This document shows positions 25,901 through 34,540 of a stretch of DNA of 54,261 nt, piece after piece. This DNA is from Pseudomonadota bacterium. GTDB taxonomy: Bacteria; Myxococcota_A; UBA9042; GCA-2863065. Both the position numbers and the translations under genes were made by a program. The stretch is from assembly GCA_005776725.1 (NCBI GenBank), contig SXOO01000258.1:1-54261 (forward strand), written 5' to 3'. The notes below the pieces were generated by a model. The model did no database searches. It worked only from the letters and a program-made list of their open reading frames with translations, and was not told the origin of the DNA. Each line of letters begins with the position of its first letter. The stretch's first letter is position 1.

Positions 25901-26897
25901 ACATCGACGCGCGAGCGCTCTCGCGTACCCAGCCGTCGCCGTCGTTGTCGCAGGCGAACACGCCCACTTGTCCCGCGAACGAGAAGAAGTGACCGGGTTT
26001 GGTGGCGCAGAGGCACATGTCCTGCGTGCCGTTCAAGAGGCGCCCGTTGCTGCCGAGGGTCAGATCGGCGCCCGGGTACTTCTCGCACGCCGCGCAGGGC
26101 AAGCAGCTCTCGTTGAGGGCGCTCCACAGAGTCCCGACCGGGCAGCCTTCGTCGCAGTAGGCGTCCTGGTCCCCGATCGCCCCGACGCACACGTCGCCGC
26201 TGGCAGCGCAGTTGAGCGCAGTGCAGTTGACCACGTCGACGCAGGCTCCTGCCGCCGGGTCCCACTTCTTCAGCGCCACCGTGCAGCGGCACGTGCCCGT
26301 GTCGTCCAGCGCGGTTCCCTGGGGGCACGGGCCGCATCGCGCGTCCTCGTTGGGCCCGAACCATGCGTCTTGGCACTGCCGGTTCTTCGCAGTGCACTCG
26401 TCGATGATCGTGGCGCAGCCGATGGCCGGGCGGCAGGTGTTGTTCTCGTCCACGTAGCCGTCGAGGCACGAGCCACAGTACGGATCGCCCCCGAGGGACG
26501 GCACAGTGCACGCCCGATACTTCGCAGCGCAGCTGGCCTCGAGCTGGGGGGTGCAAGTGGCGTCTACCCGGTCGCAGCGTTGCCCGACCACGTTCCAGCG
26601 ATATCCGAACTCGCAGGCCTCGAGGCACGCGGAGTCCGTGGTGGCGGTGGCCGGGGCGCACTGCTGGTGGGCACTGCAGGCCGCCTGCTCACACGTCAGC
26701 GGCTCGCGGCAGAGGCCTACCGCCTCGTCGCAGAGCAGACCGGCGTTGCACTGCCCTGCCACACCTGGGGTGCAGAGACAGCTCTCCTTGCCGTCGGTAC
26801 AGCTCGGGAGTGTGCTCGGGTCACACGCCGCGAGCAGCACGAGGCCCACGAGGGCCGCCCAGCAAGAAGGTCCAAGGGCGCGTTGATTCGTTCGCAT
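22992..26897 (-). CDS. Large Cys-rich lipoprotein with MopE-type repeats
   Basis: ATG at 26897 has gagg seven bases upstream; an in-frame GTG at 26909 overlaps the previous stop (GTGA). The product is about 1301 aa with a lipobox (LVGLVLLAAC). The N-terminal third is made of EGF/growth-factor-like Cys-rich units (CTPGVAGQCNAGLLC, CGSCLDGYVDENNTC). The C-terminal third holds three MopE-like metal-binding repeats: CNGTDDDCDGVVDEDG, LCDGADNNCNGQIDDA and VCNALDDDCDGQIDEG. The middle and extreme C-terminus are not recognisable. It sits between the two giant lipoproteins, one base from the next start. Probably exported to the cell surface; partner or metal unknown. Confidence 0.88.
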   Translation of the reverse strand: MRTNQRALGPSCWAALVGLVLLAACDPSTLPSCTDGKESCLCTPGVAGQCNAGLLCDEAVGLCREPLTCEQAACSAHQQCAPATATTDSACLEACEFGYRWNVVGQRCDRVDATCTPQLEASCAAKYRACTVPSLGGDPYCGSCLDGYVDENNTCRPAIGCATIIDECTAKNRQCQDAWFGPNEDARCGPCPQGTALDDTGTCRCTVALKKWDPAAGACVDVVNCTALNCAASGDVCVGAIGDQDAYCDEGCPVGTLWSALNESCLPCAACEKYPGADLTLGSNGRLLNGTQDMCLCATKPGHFFSFAGQVGVFACDNDGDGWVRESARASMYASEPLPAGVDRYQALRDQARCTVRRIDRWVLQNDHGNARVIPQSPPVLMFESDRNDDDKLLEQEMAVTHLDKAFGGGAGTAKPGAGLPLARQLNRLTRYCHLPGSDFNDNGAADISEWPDAPPAKAPAASVKVFNQFSYFAELHVWDFGKWSGSKLTSQPRTQTATQPTEQSVDYWIGEVARTAPGFPISYGGQDATWKQCTRKVDTRRDLVELPAGIDFGATDQAPQWPTWRGMTHSSQFKCLQVSAVADPEDTSKVATGAELSQWVFNRCTAATPSGDFAPLCTVQPADQLGVGHVRWGAARFEPYHDTFLNNGVRTRVPTDVEYRFGCVDECAEIQESLETIGAWGSQVSGLGFTEHATQGSAICAVNPNVAFAVDFSCELQGNFGRLKSCAEVCNDGWEGDGSPATPDAIPGGACSTGLAGACSTGSRTCSKGLDRCMALLSADPTKKDHCNGTDDDCDGVVDEDGKDGTPGAQIWSGSNFVPAATACSVPGGFGACVAGQWKCNPAGKGAECRPNIAPGSLPELCDGADNNCNGQIDDAPKDTQIGQSCTVTDPAELAKIGASVIPGSACTQGQYRCLGGVIKCAATQPAAGEVCNALDDDCDGQIDEGDVCVCDLLTQDLWFHGEREDFYKGTTGDGETGFQPLRHEVTVTPGLWQAANPTKLPIRLKLVVTELKSDSDPNPGGNSIFAWERVAIEDITKTGDPMPQAEWYLTYEHPSVHEVVRWLAGPGFVSSFRDCKALYQSLPKGVSNVGPANLGASFSTSYRMQGPKGHPAFPHWTHSLERRVFDLYGWTQASTVPAVAPVTRTLPGKIPNWSGLGLPQKYAVSWAVDRFELMKFLDRDCDARCEYFKAYPTHPYLTSSGGNCTGGSEWCDWKVNGSNLGPGTTWGILGVDPPNTGGRLSGHNPTTGFDIVWEAPLDPGVGEFRRIRTAPGWGNGASDERGTFFQTWLRFPIKLTPVK

Positions 26898-26905
26898 TGG
26901 GCGCC

Positions 26906-29900
26906 TCACTGCAGCGAATCCAGCGTGGTGAAGTCGGTGTAGTAGACGTACAGGACGATGTCCTGCAGGCCGTCGAGGTCGATGTCGCGGTTCACCTCTT
27001 CATCCCGAGTGTTCAGTATCAGCTGCCACTGCGTGTTGATGAGCGGTCTGTCCCGCAGGCGCCAGGCGCGGTAGAGCGATGGGTTGAACTCCATCGTGTC
27101 CGAGCCGCGCCGTCCGTTGAAGAGCGTGTTGATCACCGCGGTGGCCGGCGGGAAGACATGGTTCGCCAGCTGGCCGCCTTCGACCTCGCGGATGGTGCCC
27201 GTCCCGAGCTGGCGCACGTAGACCCGGCCGAGGGCGTCGCCGAGGTCTCGGCCGACCAGCTCGGCCTCCATGTACAGCAGCTTGTGGTTGGCGGTGATGG
27301 GCGACACCTTGCGCAGCCCCGTGCTGAACGGCAGCGTGATCCAACCTCGGTCGTCGCGCCGGGCCACGTCCGTGAGGGCCTCGTGGAACGCCGCTTTGCG
27401 CTCCTCGAGCGTCATCGCGGTGTTGGCCTCCATCATGGGAACGATGTCGTCGCGCAGGCTGACGATGTGGAGGCGGAGGTCGGGCTGCCCCCAGATGTAT
27501 TCGAAGTCGGTGAAGGCGTCTTCGAGGTCCAGCAGGTAGTTCTGCAGGTTGTTCTCGCCGACGGCGGCGAGCCGGACCAGCGTCAGCTCGTCTTTGGCCG
27601 CGTACGAGGTGCTGGTGTAGTACTCGTAGACCCGAGTGGCGACGTACGCCTTGGTGAGCGCCCGGTAGAAGTGTTTGTCGGCGTTCTCCATGGCGGCGTT
27701 CTTGAAGATCCGCACATTGGGATCGTTGTGCGCTGCTTCGATGTTGATGAGGTTCTGTTTGTGCTCCTCGAGCCCCGACAAGAGTCCGGCGGCGTCGTTT
27801 CTGAGGCCCCGGACGTTGTCTCCGGCGCGCCGCAGCTCGATCTCCGCGCTCTTGGCGTCCAGCTTGATCTCTTCGAACTCGCGCCCCTTGTCGAGGATGT
27901 CGAACTTGGTGTCGATCTTGAGCGCTTCACACTCCGCTTCGGTCTCCTTCTTGACCTGCTCGACCTGCTTGGCGCCGATGGACGCGGTGAACACGGCCTG
28001 AGTCGCGATATCCGTCACGCTCGCGGCGACGGACAGGCCCACCATGACGCCACCGAACGTCGCCAGCGCAGCCAGCTGGGTGGCGCACGTGCCTGGGGCG
28101 ACAGCGGGCGGTGGGCTGGGGGGTGCGCAAGAGCTGCCCTCCCGGAACGTCTCCATCGTGGCGTATGTGCGGTCGAGGGCGTCGACCGCGGCTCCCGCAG
28201 TAGCGAGGCCCGTCTCCAAGCCGGCGATCGTCTGGGTGATCTCGGCCAGGTCGTCCTTCAGGGTGCCGATTCGCGCGCACTGGGCGTTCAGCCGGCTCTG
28301 CAGGTCTCGTGTGGCCGCCGACGTGTTCGCCATGCGCAGCCGCACCTGTTGAGCGGCCACCGCCTGGGCCTCGAGGTCGAGCATGGCGTTGTGAAGGTCG
28401 CCGTTGCCGGTCCTGCCGCAGGGGTCGTCCATGCCGCGCGTTGCGGCGGAGTGCTCCTTGTTGGCGATGGTGGCGGCGTAGATGCCCCCGTCGTCCCCGA
28501 CGAAGGTCCCGCAGAGCGTGGAGGCGTCCCCCTCGAACTGGCCGATTAGCTCGAACAGCGCGGACTTGAACTCCTCCTTGTCCGTGTCGAAGGCGCGCTT
28601 CTCGGCCAGCGCGATGAGCTCGCTCTCGCGCGACACCTCGAAGGCCTCTTTGGCCGCCGCGAAGGCCACGTCGAAGGTGTTGACGGCCTGGATGTTCACT
28701 TCGAGCGTGTCCATGGGCGGGATCGGCACGAAGTTCGCGGGGATGCCGAAGAAGGTGGGCTCGGGGGTGAACCCGTCGTAGAGCGCCCGCAGCTTGCGCA
28801 GGGCCTGGTCGTACTCGAGCTGCCGCGTCACCTTCTCCTTGCGCACCCCGTCCCGCTTCTCCGACGACGCAGACAGGGTCAGCCGGTCCATGAACTGGAG
28901 GATCACCACCGACTCGAGGTAGGTGGAGAGGAACGCCCGCTCCACGACGTGGCGCGCGAGGTCGGTGCGGTTGAAGCCGTTGTAGCGCGTGGCGATCTCA
29001 GCCAGGGCGTTGGCCTTTCGCGTGGACGCGCGGGCCACACGCGGCAGGTAGGTTGCGGCGGCGCGATAATCGAGGAAGCCCTCGCCCTGAGGTGGCCCGT
29101 CGCCCGCGTTCGGGTTGCCGTCGATGAGGTCGAGGGACTCCCCGAGCGTGGCGGCGTGGCCGAAGAAGCGCTGGAGGACCAGGTCGTAGTACTCGACGCC
29201 CTGATAGAGGCCGTACATCTCGAAGCCCGGCTTGCCACCCAGGTCGATGCCGTTGGGCTCGAAGCGGGAGCCGCGGAAGTCGGCGATCTTGTCGCCCGAG
29301 ACATCGAAGCGCGAGGCGTAGGCCGCTGTGACCGACTCATCGCCCAGCATGACCAGGAGCTCGGCGTAGAGCTGCTCGAAACCCGCGTGTGAGGTCGGGA
29401 AGGGCTCGCCCGCGACCAGCTCCTGGCGATCGGCGAAGGTGGCGTCCAAGAAGCGCCGGAGCGTGGCACGCCCGGCGGATGAGAGCTGGTGGTAGCGCTG
29501 GGTGTAGACGGCGGCTGCGCAGTCCACCCGAAGCCGGAGCTCGTCGATCCCTGTTGCGTCGTAGCAGTACGGGATCGGGTTGGCCCCGTCGACGCACGCA
29601 TCGGGCGCAAACCCAACGTTCGCCCCGCTGCGCGTGCGGAAGCGCGACTTGTAGCGGAAGCCGTCGTCGAGCGCGTTGTCGAAGGTGTTGAACACAACCT
29701 CAGCCGAAGTGGGGCGGAAGAACCGCTTGTTGCTTCGAAGGTCTCCGCCGCCGGCGGGCCACGTGCAGTTGATGTCGCCGGGAGCCGCGCACTCCCAGCC
29801 GTGGATCTCGAGGTATCCACTGGAGCCGGGCGCCGCCTCGAGCCCCCTCACGGTTTCGACGCAGCTTCCCTTGGCCGCGCAGGAGGCCCCCACGGCGCAC

Positions 29901-32900
29901 GCGGCCTGAAGCAGGGTCCCGTCGGGGTTGACCGTGGTGACCCCGCAAGCGTCTCCCGCCAAGCAGGTGCCGGGCGTCACCTGGCAAGGCAGCGCCCTGA
30001 CGGCGGCGTCGTCTTTCGCGAGGAAGAACCACGTGACGGCGCTGGTCTCGGGGCAGTCCTTGGTGCCCGAGGGGCCGAGGTCGATGTGTCCCGTCTCGTG
30101 GCACAGGTAATGCGGCCAGAGCACGGTGCCCTCGACCTCGGTGGGCGACGGACCGGGGGGGAGCGTGGGCCCCGGAGCGTTGTAGAACACGCGGTCGTTC
30201 CGGAGATCGCTGTAGTCCCCGCCACAGGCCGTGTGGCAGGCGGCGACGGAGCTCTTGCAGTTGCACGCCGGGCCCGGCGTGATGCTCAGCGAGGGCGAGG
30301 CAAGCCACTTGTCGAGCTGCGCCCGACAGGCGCCGACTGTGCCCGCAGTGGAGCAGCTGCCCTGAGTGCACGACCGGCACACGCCGCCGGTGTCGCATTG
30401 GCCGCAGTCGCTCATCGGATGCGGCGCGCACGCCTCGCCCGGCGCGCACGGCGGCCCACAGTGGGGCTGGGTACAGGGCTCTCCCGCCTCGCAGACGCTA
30501 TTGCCGCAGGGGTGGTTCTGCAGGTTGGCCAGGGTGGGCGCCACGAAGAACTGTAGCTCGGGCAGCTGTGAGGGGGGACAGGCGCCGTCGAAGCGGTCGG
30601 TGCTGGGGCAGAGGTAGTGGGCGGCGCCGGACGGTACGGGTGGACTGTTCGGTGGGACCGTTCCCGTGACCATGGCCACGCCAAGCGTGGCGACTTCTTG
30701 ATTGCCGAGCGAAGCGAACGTCTGCCCAGGAAAGACGCGCTGGACCATGTCGTCCGTGCAGGTGGGCTGCGGGATCACCGGCGCCTCCACGGCAGGGGCC
30801 ACGCCGGGCTTGAAGGCTTCGTCGGGCGCCGGCTCTGGCGTGCGCGTTAGGAGCAGGTAGCCGTAACGGTACACCTTCTCGGTGGTGGCCCCCGCGCAGG
30901 CCGACGAGCTCGACGGCACGCAGCTCGGCACGAACGACGGCAACTCCTCGCGGACGATCGCGAAGATCTCCTGTTGATCGATCACGGCGCCGTCGACCAG
31001 CACTAGCTCCCGCTGCAGGGTGCGCCCGTCCGGGAACGGGTTGGCCCCCGACAGGCTCACGTTGAGAGGGCCATCCTTGGATCCCTTCAGCGGCCAGCGC
31101 GGATCGTGACACCACAGCTTGTACCGCGTGCCGTCGGTGGGGTCGACGGCGGTGCCTTCGTCGAACAGCGGCACAAGCCACGGTACCTCGACCAGCTCGT
31201 AGCCGGCCCCGCAGGTCCCGTTCGCCGCAGGCTCGCGGCCTCCGACCCAGCTCTGCACGCGCAGCGCGGTGATCGGGATGGTGCAGGTCCCGGCCGGGCA
31301 CGTGGACGGATCGCCCTGAAAGCTCAGCGAGAACTCGGGGTTGCCGGTGTAGTGCAGCGCCTCGGAGGAGTCTACGCGGCCAGCCCACTCGGCCGCGCTC
31401 TTGCCGGGCCCGATCCACGCGCTGAACGGCATGGAGACCACGCCGGCCGGAACAGGCCACAGGTCGGAGTCTGACGAGTAGTGGCCGACGCCGCTGCCAA
31501 CGCTAGTGGGGTAACAGGCGTGGTGGGCCAGAGGCTCGATGGCGGTGGGGCAGCGCCCCTGCAGGATCGGGTTGCGCCAGCTCCCTTCTTCCGTGGCGCG
31601 GAGGATCTCGCGGAACTCCGCCAGAGTGATCTCCTGGTCCTTCACGGCGACCCACTTCTGAACGAGCGCGTTCCCGACGTAGTCGGCCGATGGACCCCCC
31701 GGTTTCCCAGCAGCGATCCAGGCGTCGAGGCCCACGTCGCCGAAATCGGCGAAGTACGACACGGTGCCCGCCCAGCGACCTCGCGGGGAGCGGGCGAACG
31801 ACAGCCGGATCTCCCGCTCGGCGTTATCGTCAGCGCGCACACTCAGCCGCCCTTCCCAGCGTACGAACGCCGGTAGCGAGGTGTCGCCCGGCGAGACAGC
31901 CACGTACTCGGATCCCTGGCGACGAGAGAGCGTGACGTGGCCGGACTGCTGCGGCTCGAGGGTGAGGGTCACGGCCTGGCCACCGGTGGCCTGCGACACC
32001 TGAGACTCGCCGATGAAGCTGGTCAGCGTGGCCCACGGAATCGCGGCCTCGGCCGGTGCGCGGATGGTGATCGGGCCGCTCGCCGGGAAGGTGGTGTGCT
32101 CGGTGGGCTGGATGGTGAGCGTGACGCTTTGCGTCCCTGTGTTGGTGAGGTCGATCCGGCCGATCTTCTGGGCGTCTGACAGCCTCAGCGTTTGGCCCGT
32201 GCCCGAAGGGCCGGTTGGTACAGCCGCGGTGAACTGCGAGCGACGGGCTACCGTCGAAGCCAGGACGCCGGCGGGCGCCTTGGCCGACTTTCGAACGACC
32301 AGGGGCATGCAGAAGCCGGACTGCCCGTCTTCGGTACGGCAGAACTCGCCGTGCCCGCACTCGTTCCCGACGCCGGTGCATCGAACACGGCACGTCTTGC
32401 GGTGGCACTCGCGCCCCAGACGGCAGTCTTCGTCGAGCTCACATGTCGAATAGCAGTGGCCCTGCACGCAGGCTTGGAAGTCGGGACAGTGCGAGTCGAA
32501 GGAGCAAGCGGTGGACGTCTTCCAGCCGAGATCGCGCTCCTCGGGGGACAAGCAGCTGCCGTTCACGCAGGTGGAGTCGCCGACGCAGGTGGCGATCAGT
32601 CCGTCCACGTCGCACGGCAGGAACGTGCCATTGGTGGTCTCGAGGCCCTCGCGGCAAGGGCTGTAGCACCTCGCGTCGGGCGGCGGGATCAGCGGCTGCC
32701 CCGTGTCCTTCACACACAGCCCGGACCAGCACACGTCGCCGGCCTCTGCGCATTGGAAGCCGGGCAGGCAGGGGCACTCGTGGGCTCCCGGCTGGCAGCC
32801 CGCCTTGGCACACGCGCCCCCCTTGCACTGCATCGGTGAGCCCGTGGGGTCGTCGTCGCAGGACGCGTCTTCGTAGCACGGGCAGCCCTCGGTGCCGCGG

Positions 32901-33214
32901 GGACAATACTCGGGCGCCAGACACTTGCGCACGCCACCACCGACGTCGGTGCAGACGGACCCCGCCATGCAGCTGTCTCCGGCACACAGACAGCCCGTGG
33001 TGCCCGCGGTACAGAGGCAGCGCCCACCCTTGCAGGTGAGAGGGATCCCGTAGTCGTTGTCGTCACATGTGCCATCGGACTTGCACGGGCAGGTTAGGGC
33101 CCCCTCGGTGCAGATGGCGGCCGCGAACCGCTCGGCGTCGGTGCAGCCGAGGGTGGCGAGGAGGCCGGTGATCATCCAGGCGCCAGCCGGGGAAGTTCTC
33201 GCGTAAGGGCTCAT
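26906..33214 (-). CDS. Giant lipoprotein with helical, Tc-toxin-A-like C-terminus
   Basis: ATG at 33214 has an excellent ribosome site (ggaggagttg). The product is 2102 aa with lipobox LLATLGC. Residues about 20-300 are Cys-rich units (CPCKSDGTC, CLCAGDSC, CPCYEDASC). A long beta-rich middle part includes the string CHETGHIDLG at residue 1039 (an HExxH match). From about 1300 the protein becomes helical, with long coiled-coil stretches, a hydrophobic segment near 1711-1743 (LATFGGVMVGLSVAASVTDI) and then more helices. The last 150 residues (LRLHIVSLRDDI, WQLILNTRDEEVNRDIDLDG, LQDIVLYVYYTDF) resemble the pore-forming and TcB-binding end of insecticidal Tc toxin A subunits. That likeness is my inference. 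First gene of the packed array. Confidence 0.85.
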   Translation of the reverse strand: MSPYARTSPAGAWMITGLLATLGCTDAERFAAAICTEGALTCPCKSDGTCDDNDYGIPLTCKGGRCLCTAGTTGCLCAGDSCMAGSVCTDVGGGVRKCLAPEYCPRGTEGCPCYEDASCDDDPTGSPMQCKGGACAKAGCQPGAHECPCLPGFQCAEAGDVCWSGLCVKDTGQPLIPPPDARCYSPCREGLETTNGTFLPCDVDGLIATCVGDSTCVNGSCLSPEERDLGWKTSTACSFDSHCPDFQACVQGHCYSTCELDEDCRLGRECHRKTCRVRCTGVGNECGHGEFCRTEDGQSGFCMPLVVRKSAKAPAGVLASTVARRSQFTAAVPTGPSGTGQTLRLSDAQKIGRIDLTNTGTQSVTLTIQPTEHTTFPASGPITIRAPAEAAIPWATLTSFIGESQVSQATGGQAVTLTLEPQQSGHVTLSRRQGSEYVAVSPGDTSLPAFVRWEGRLSVRADDNAEREIRLSFARSPRGRWAGTVSYFADFGDVGLDAWIAAGKPGGPSADYVGNALVQKWVAVKDQEITLAEFREILRATEEGSWRNPILQGRCPTAIEPLAHHACYPTSVGSGVGHYSSDSDLWPVPAGVVSMPFSAWIGPGKSAAEWAGRVDSSEALHYTGNPEFSLSFQGDPSTCPAGTCTIPITALRVQSWVGGREPAANGTCGAGYELVEVPWLVPLFDEGTAVDPTDGTRYKLWCHDPRWPLKGSKDGPLNVSLSGANPFPDGRTLQRELVLVDGAVIDQQEIFAIVREELPSFVPSCVPSSSSACAGATTEKVYRYGYLLLTRTPEPAPDEAFKPGVAPAVEAPVIPQPTCTDDMVQRVFPGQTFASLGNQEVATLGVAMVTGTVPPNSPPVPSGAAHYLCPSTDRFDGACPPSQLPELQFFVAPTLANLQNHPCGNSVCEAGEPCTQPHCGPPCAPGEACAPHPMSDCGQCDTGGVCRSCTQGSCSTAGTVGACRAQLDKWLASPSLSITPGPACNCKSSVAACHTACGGDYSDLRNDRVFYNAPGPTLPPGPSPTEVEGTVLWPHYLCHETGHIDLGPSGTKDCPETSAVTWFFLAKDDAAVRALPCQVTPGTCLAGDACGVTTVNPDGTLLQAACAVGASCAAKGSCVETVRGLEAAPGSSGYLEIHGWECAAPGDINCTWPAGGGDLRSNKRFFRPTSAEVVFNTFDNALDDGFRYKSRFRTRSGANVGFAPDACVDGANPIPYCYDATGIDELRLRVDCAAAVYTQRYHQLSSAGRATLRRFLDATFADRQELVAGEPFPTSHAGFEQLYAELLVMLGDESVTAAYASRFDVSGDKIADFRGSRFEPNGIDLGGKPGFEMYGLYQGVEYYDLVLQRFFGHAATLGESLDLIDGNPNAGDGPPQGEGFLDYRAAATYLPRVARASTRKANALAEIATRYNGFNRTDLARHVVERAFLSTYLESVVILQFMDRLTLSASSEKRDGVRKEKVTRQLEYDQALRKLRALYDGFTPEPTFFGIPANFVPIPPMDTLEVNIQAVNTFDVAFAAAKEAFEVSRESELIALAEKRAFDTDKEEFKSALFELIGQFEGDASTLCGTFVGDDGGIYAATIANKEHSAATRGMDDPCGRTGNGDLHNAMLDLEAQAVAAQQVRLRMANTSAATRDLQSRLNAQCARIGTLKDDLAEITQTIAGLETGLATAGAAVDALDRTYATMETFREGSSCAPPSPPPAVAPGTCATQLAALATFGGVMVGLSVAASVTDIATQAVFTASIGAKQVEQVKKETEAECEALKIDTKFDILDKGREFEEIKLDAKSAEIELRRAGDNVRGLRNDAAGLLSGLEEHKQNLINIEAAHNDPNVRIFKNAAMENADKHFYRALTKAYVATRVYEYYTSTSYAAKDELTLVRLAAVGENNLQNYLLDLEDAFTDFEYIWGQPDLRLHIVSLRDDIVPMMEANTAMTLEERKAAFHEALTDVARRDDRGWITLPFSTGLRKVSPITANHKLLYMEAELVGRDLGDALGRVYVRQLGTGTIREVEGGQLANHVFPPATAVINTLFNGRRGSDTMEFNPSLYRAWRLRDRPLINTQWQLILNTRDEEVNRDIDLDGLQDIVLYVYYTDFTTLDSLQ

Positions 33215-33530
33215 CAACTCCTCCGAGCGCGGATCGCCGACGTGCACCGGGGATCAGGCAGTGGGGACCTTTACCTAACAGTGCTTTGCCCCAAGCGAGC
33301 TGGCCCGTTCGGTTGGGGCTGCCGGTCCGCGCGACGACGTGCCGGCTACACCCTAGCAGAGCCCCCCAAGCCGCTCCAAGAGGTGCAGGCGACTCCGGCC
33401 GAGTGCGTCGACGCCGTCATCGGTAGGCTCGGAGCCACAGCGGGTGCCCGCCGCTAAGGCGCCAAGCCCGCCACCTACGCTTCCAACCCGGGAGAGAACG
33501 CGTAGGCGGCGGCGCCCCAGTCCAAGGGGC
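33215..33530. other. Leader region of the giant lipoprotein array
   Basis: This 316-base gap separates the first array gene from the upstream lipoprotein gene and should hold the array promoter. I see no confident -35/-10 pair. A 7-bp inverted repeat (GCCCCAA at 33288-33294 and TTGGGGC at 33313-33319) is the only structure noticed. No tRNA or small gene is evident. Confidence 0.45.
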
Positions 33531-34469
33531 TCAGCCGTGGTGGCCCCTCCAGCACTCCACGGTGGACTCGCCTACGGACTGGATCTCGACACCCGCCTCG
33601 AGCGTCTCCGGCTGGATCCACTGGATGGCCACGTAGGGCGTCTGCTCCGTGCAGCTCATGCCCGGGTGCGCGGGCGGCACCGAGCGGATGAACTTCTCGT
33701 CGCGGCGCCGCTCGAACCGTTCGCCAGCGAGCACAAAGGCCGCCGAGTCCTGCGCATCGTCGTAGCGGAAGGCGTGGATCTGGACGAGGTCGGCCCAGTT
33801 GAGCTCCGCGGGGGGCTTCCGTTGCAGCTCAGCTTCCAGTGTAGAGCGCCACGGTGCGTCTCCGCCGGTCTCCGGCCGGTCGCCCACGGCGTCGACTACG
33901 AGCGTGTCGTCGATGGTGGAGGAGACGTCGGGGCAGCTCGCGCAAGGGAGCCAGTGCCCGCCGCTCGCGTTGGACTCGAGGACGATTCCGAGCGCCATCT
34001 TCCCAGCGTCGGGTGTGGCGAAGATGAAGATGCTCATCCGTGCTTCGATCTGAGCGACTCGCAGCGACTGCGGGCTGCTCGTGTCCTGCTCGGTCCAGGC
34101 GAGCGCTGGCCCCATCGGAAAGGACGCGCGGACAGTCAGCTTCCCGCCGTTGCCGCCAAAGCCCCAGTTCTCCTCGGTGGAGTCCGATGCGGAAGCCTGA
34201 CCGCTCCACACCGGCGTCCGGCCGTCTGCGAAGCGGCCGACGAGGTGGTCCAGCTCCACGAGGAGGGACGCTTCGATCGCGTCACGAGCCGGTCCCGGAG
34301 CTTCCGCGGCGACGTCGCCAATAGCATCGCCGGGGTGCGGCACGTCATGGGCTCCCGCTGCGTCCGTGGCAGCGTCGCTGCCCGATCCGCCGGTGGCACA
34401 GCCGAGGGAGAAGGCCGCGCCGAGCAAGGAGGTGCGGCGAAGCAAGCGCTGGCGTGGTTGAGGAAGCAC
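33531..34469 (-). CDS. Lipoprotein of unknown function
   Basis: The open frame extends far upstream, but the coherent protein begins at about GTG 34469 with a twin-arginine-containing lipoprotein signal (LLRRTSLLGAAFSLGC, lipobox SLGC). After it come an Ala/Asp-rich linker and a globular domain of about 230 residues with one CASC pair (HWLPCASCPDV) and a Trp-rich end (VECWRGHHG). I do not recognise the domain. GTG at 34469 has no strong ribosome site, so the start is uncertain. It follows the MFS gene on the same strand by 71 bases and may be co-transcribed. Confidence 0.68.
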   Translation of the reverse strand: MLPQPRQRLLRRTSLLGAAFSLGCATGGSGSDAATDAAGAHDVPHPGDAIGDVAAEAPGPARDAIEASLLVELDHLVGRFADGRTPVWSGQASASDSTEENWGFGGNGGKLTVRASFPMGPALAWTEQDTSSPQSLRVAQIEARMSIFIFATPDAGKMALGIVLESNASGGHWLPCASCPDVSSTIDDTLVVDAVGDRPETGGDAPWRSTLEAELQRKPPAELNWADLVQIHAFRYDDAQDSAAFVLAGERFERRRDEKFIRSVPPAHPGMSCTEQTPYVAIQWIQPETLEAGVEIQSVGESTVECWRGHHG

Positions 34470-34540
34470 CTGCGAAGTCTGCCCCGCGTAGGACCCCGTA
34501 AGCAAGGCGCGAGCGACTCTGAAGCCCGCGAAGGACCGCG

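Noticed and set aside
33260..33480. A tRNA gene upstream of the giant lipoprotein array
   Set aside because: No T-loop GGTTCGAxxCC with a matching acceptor stem could be folded by eye; only a 7-bp inverted repeat was found.
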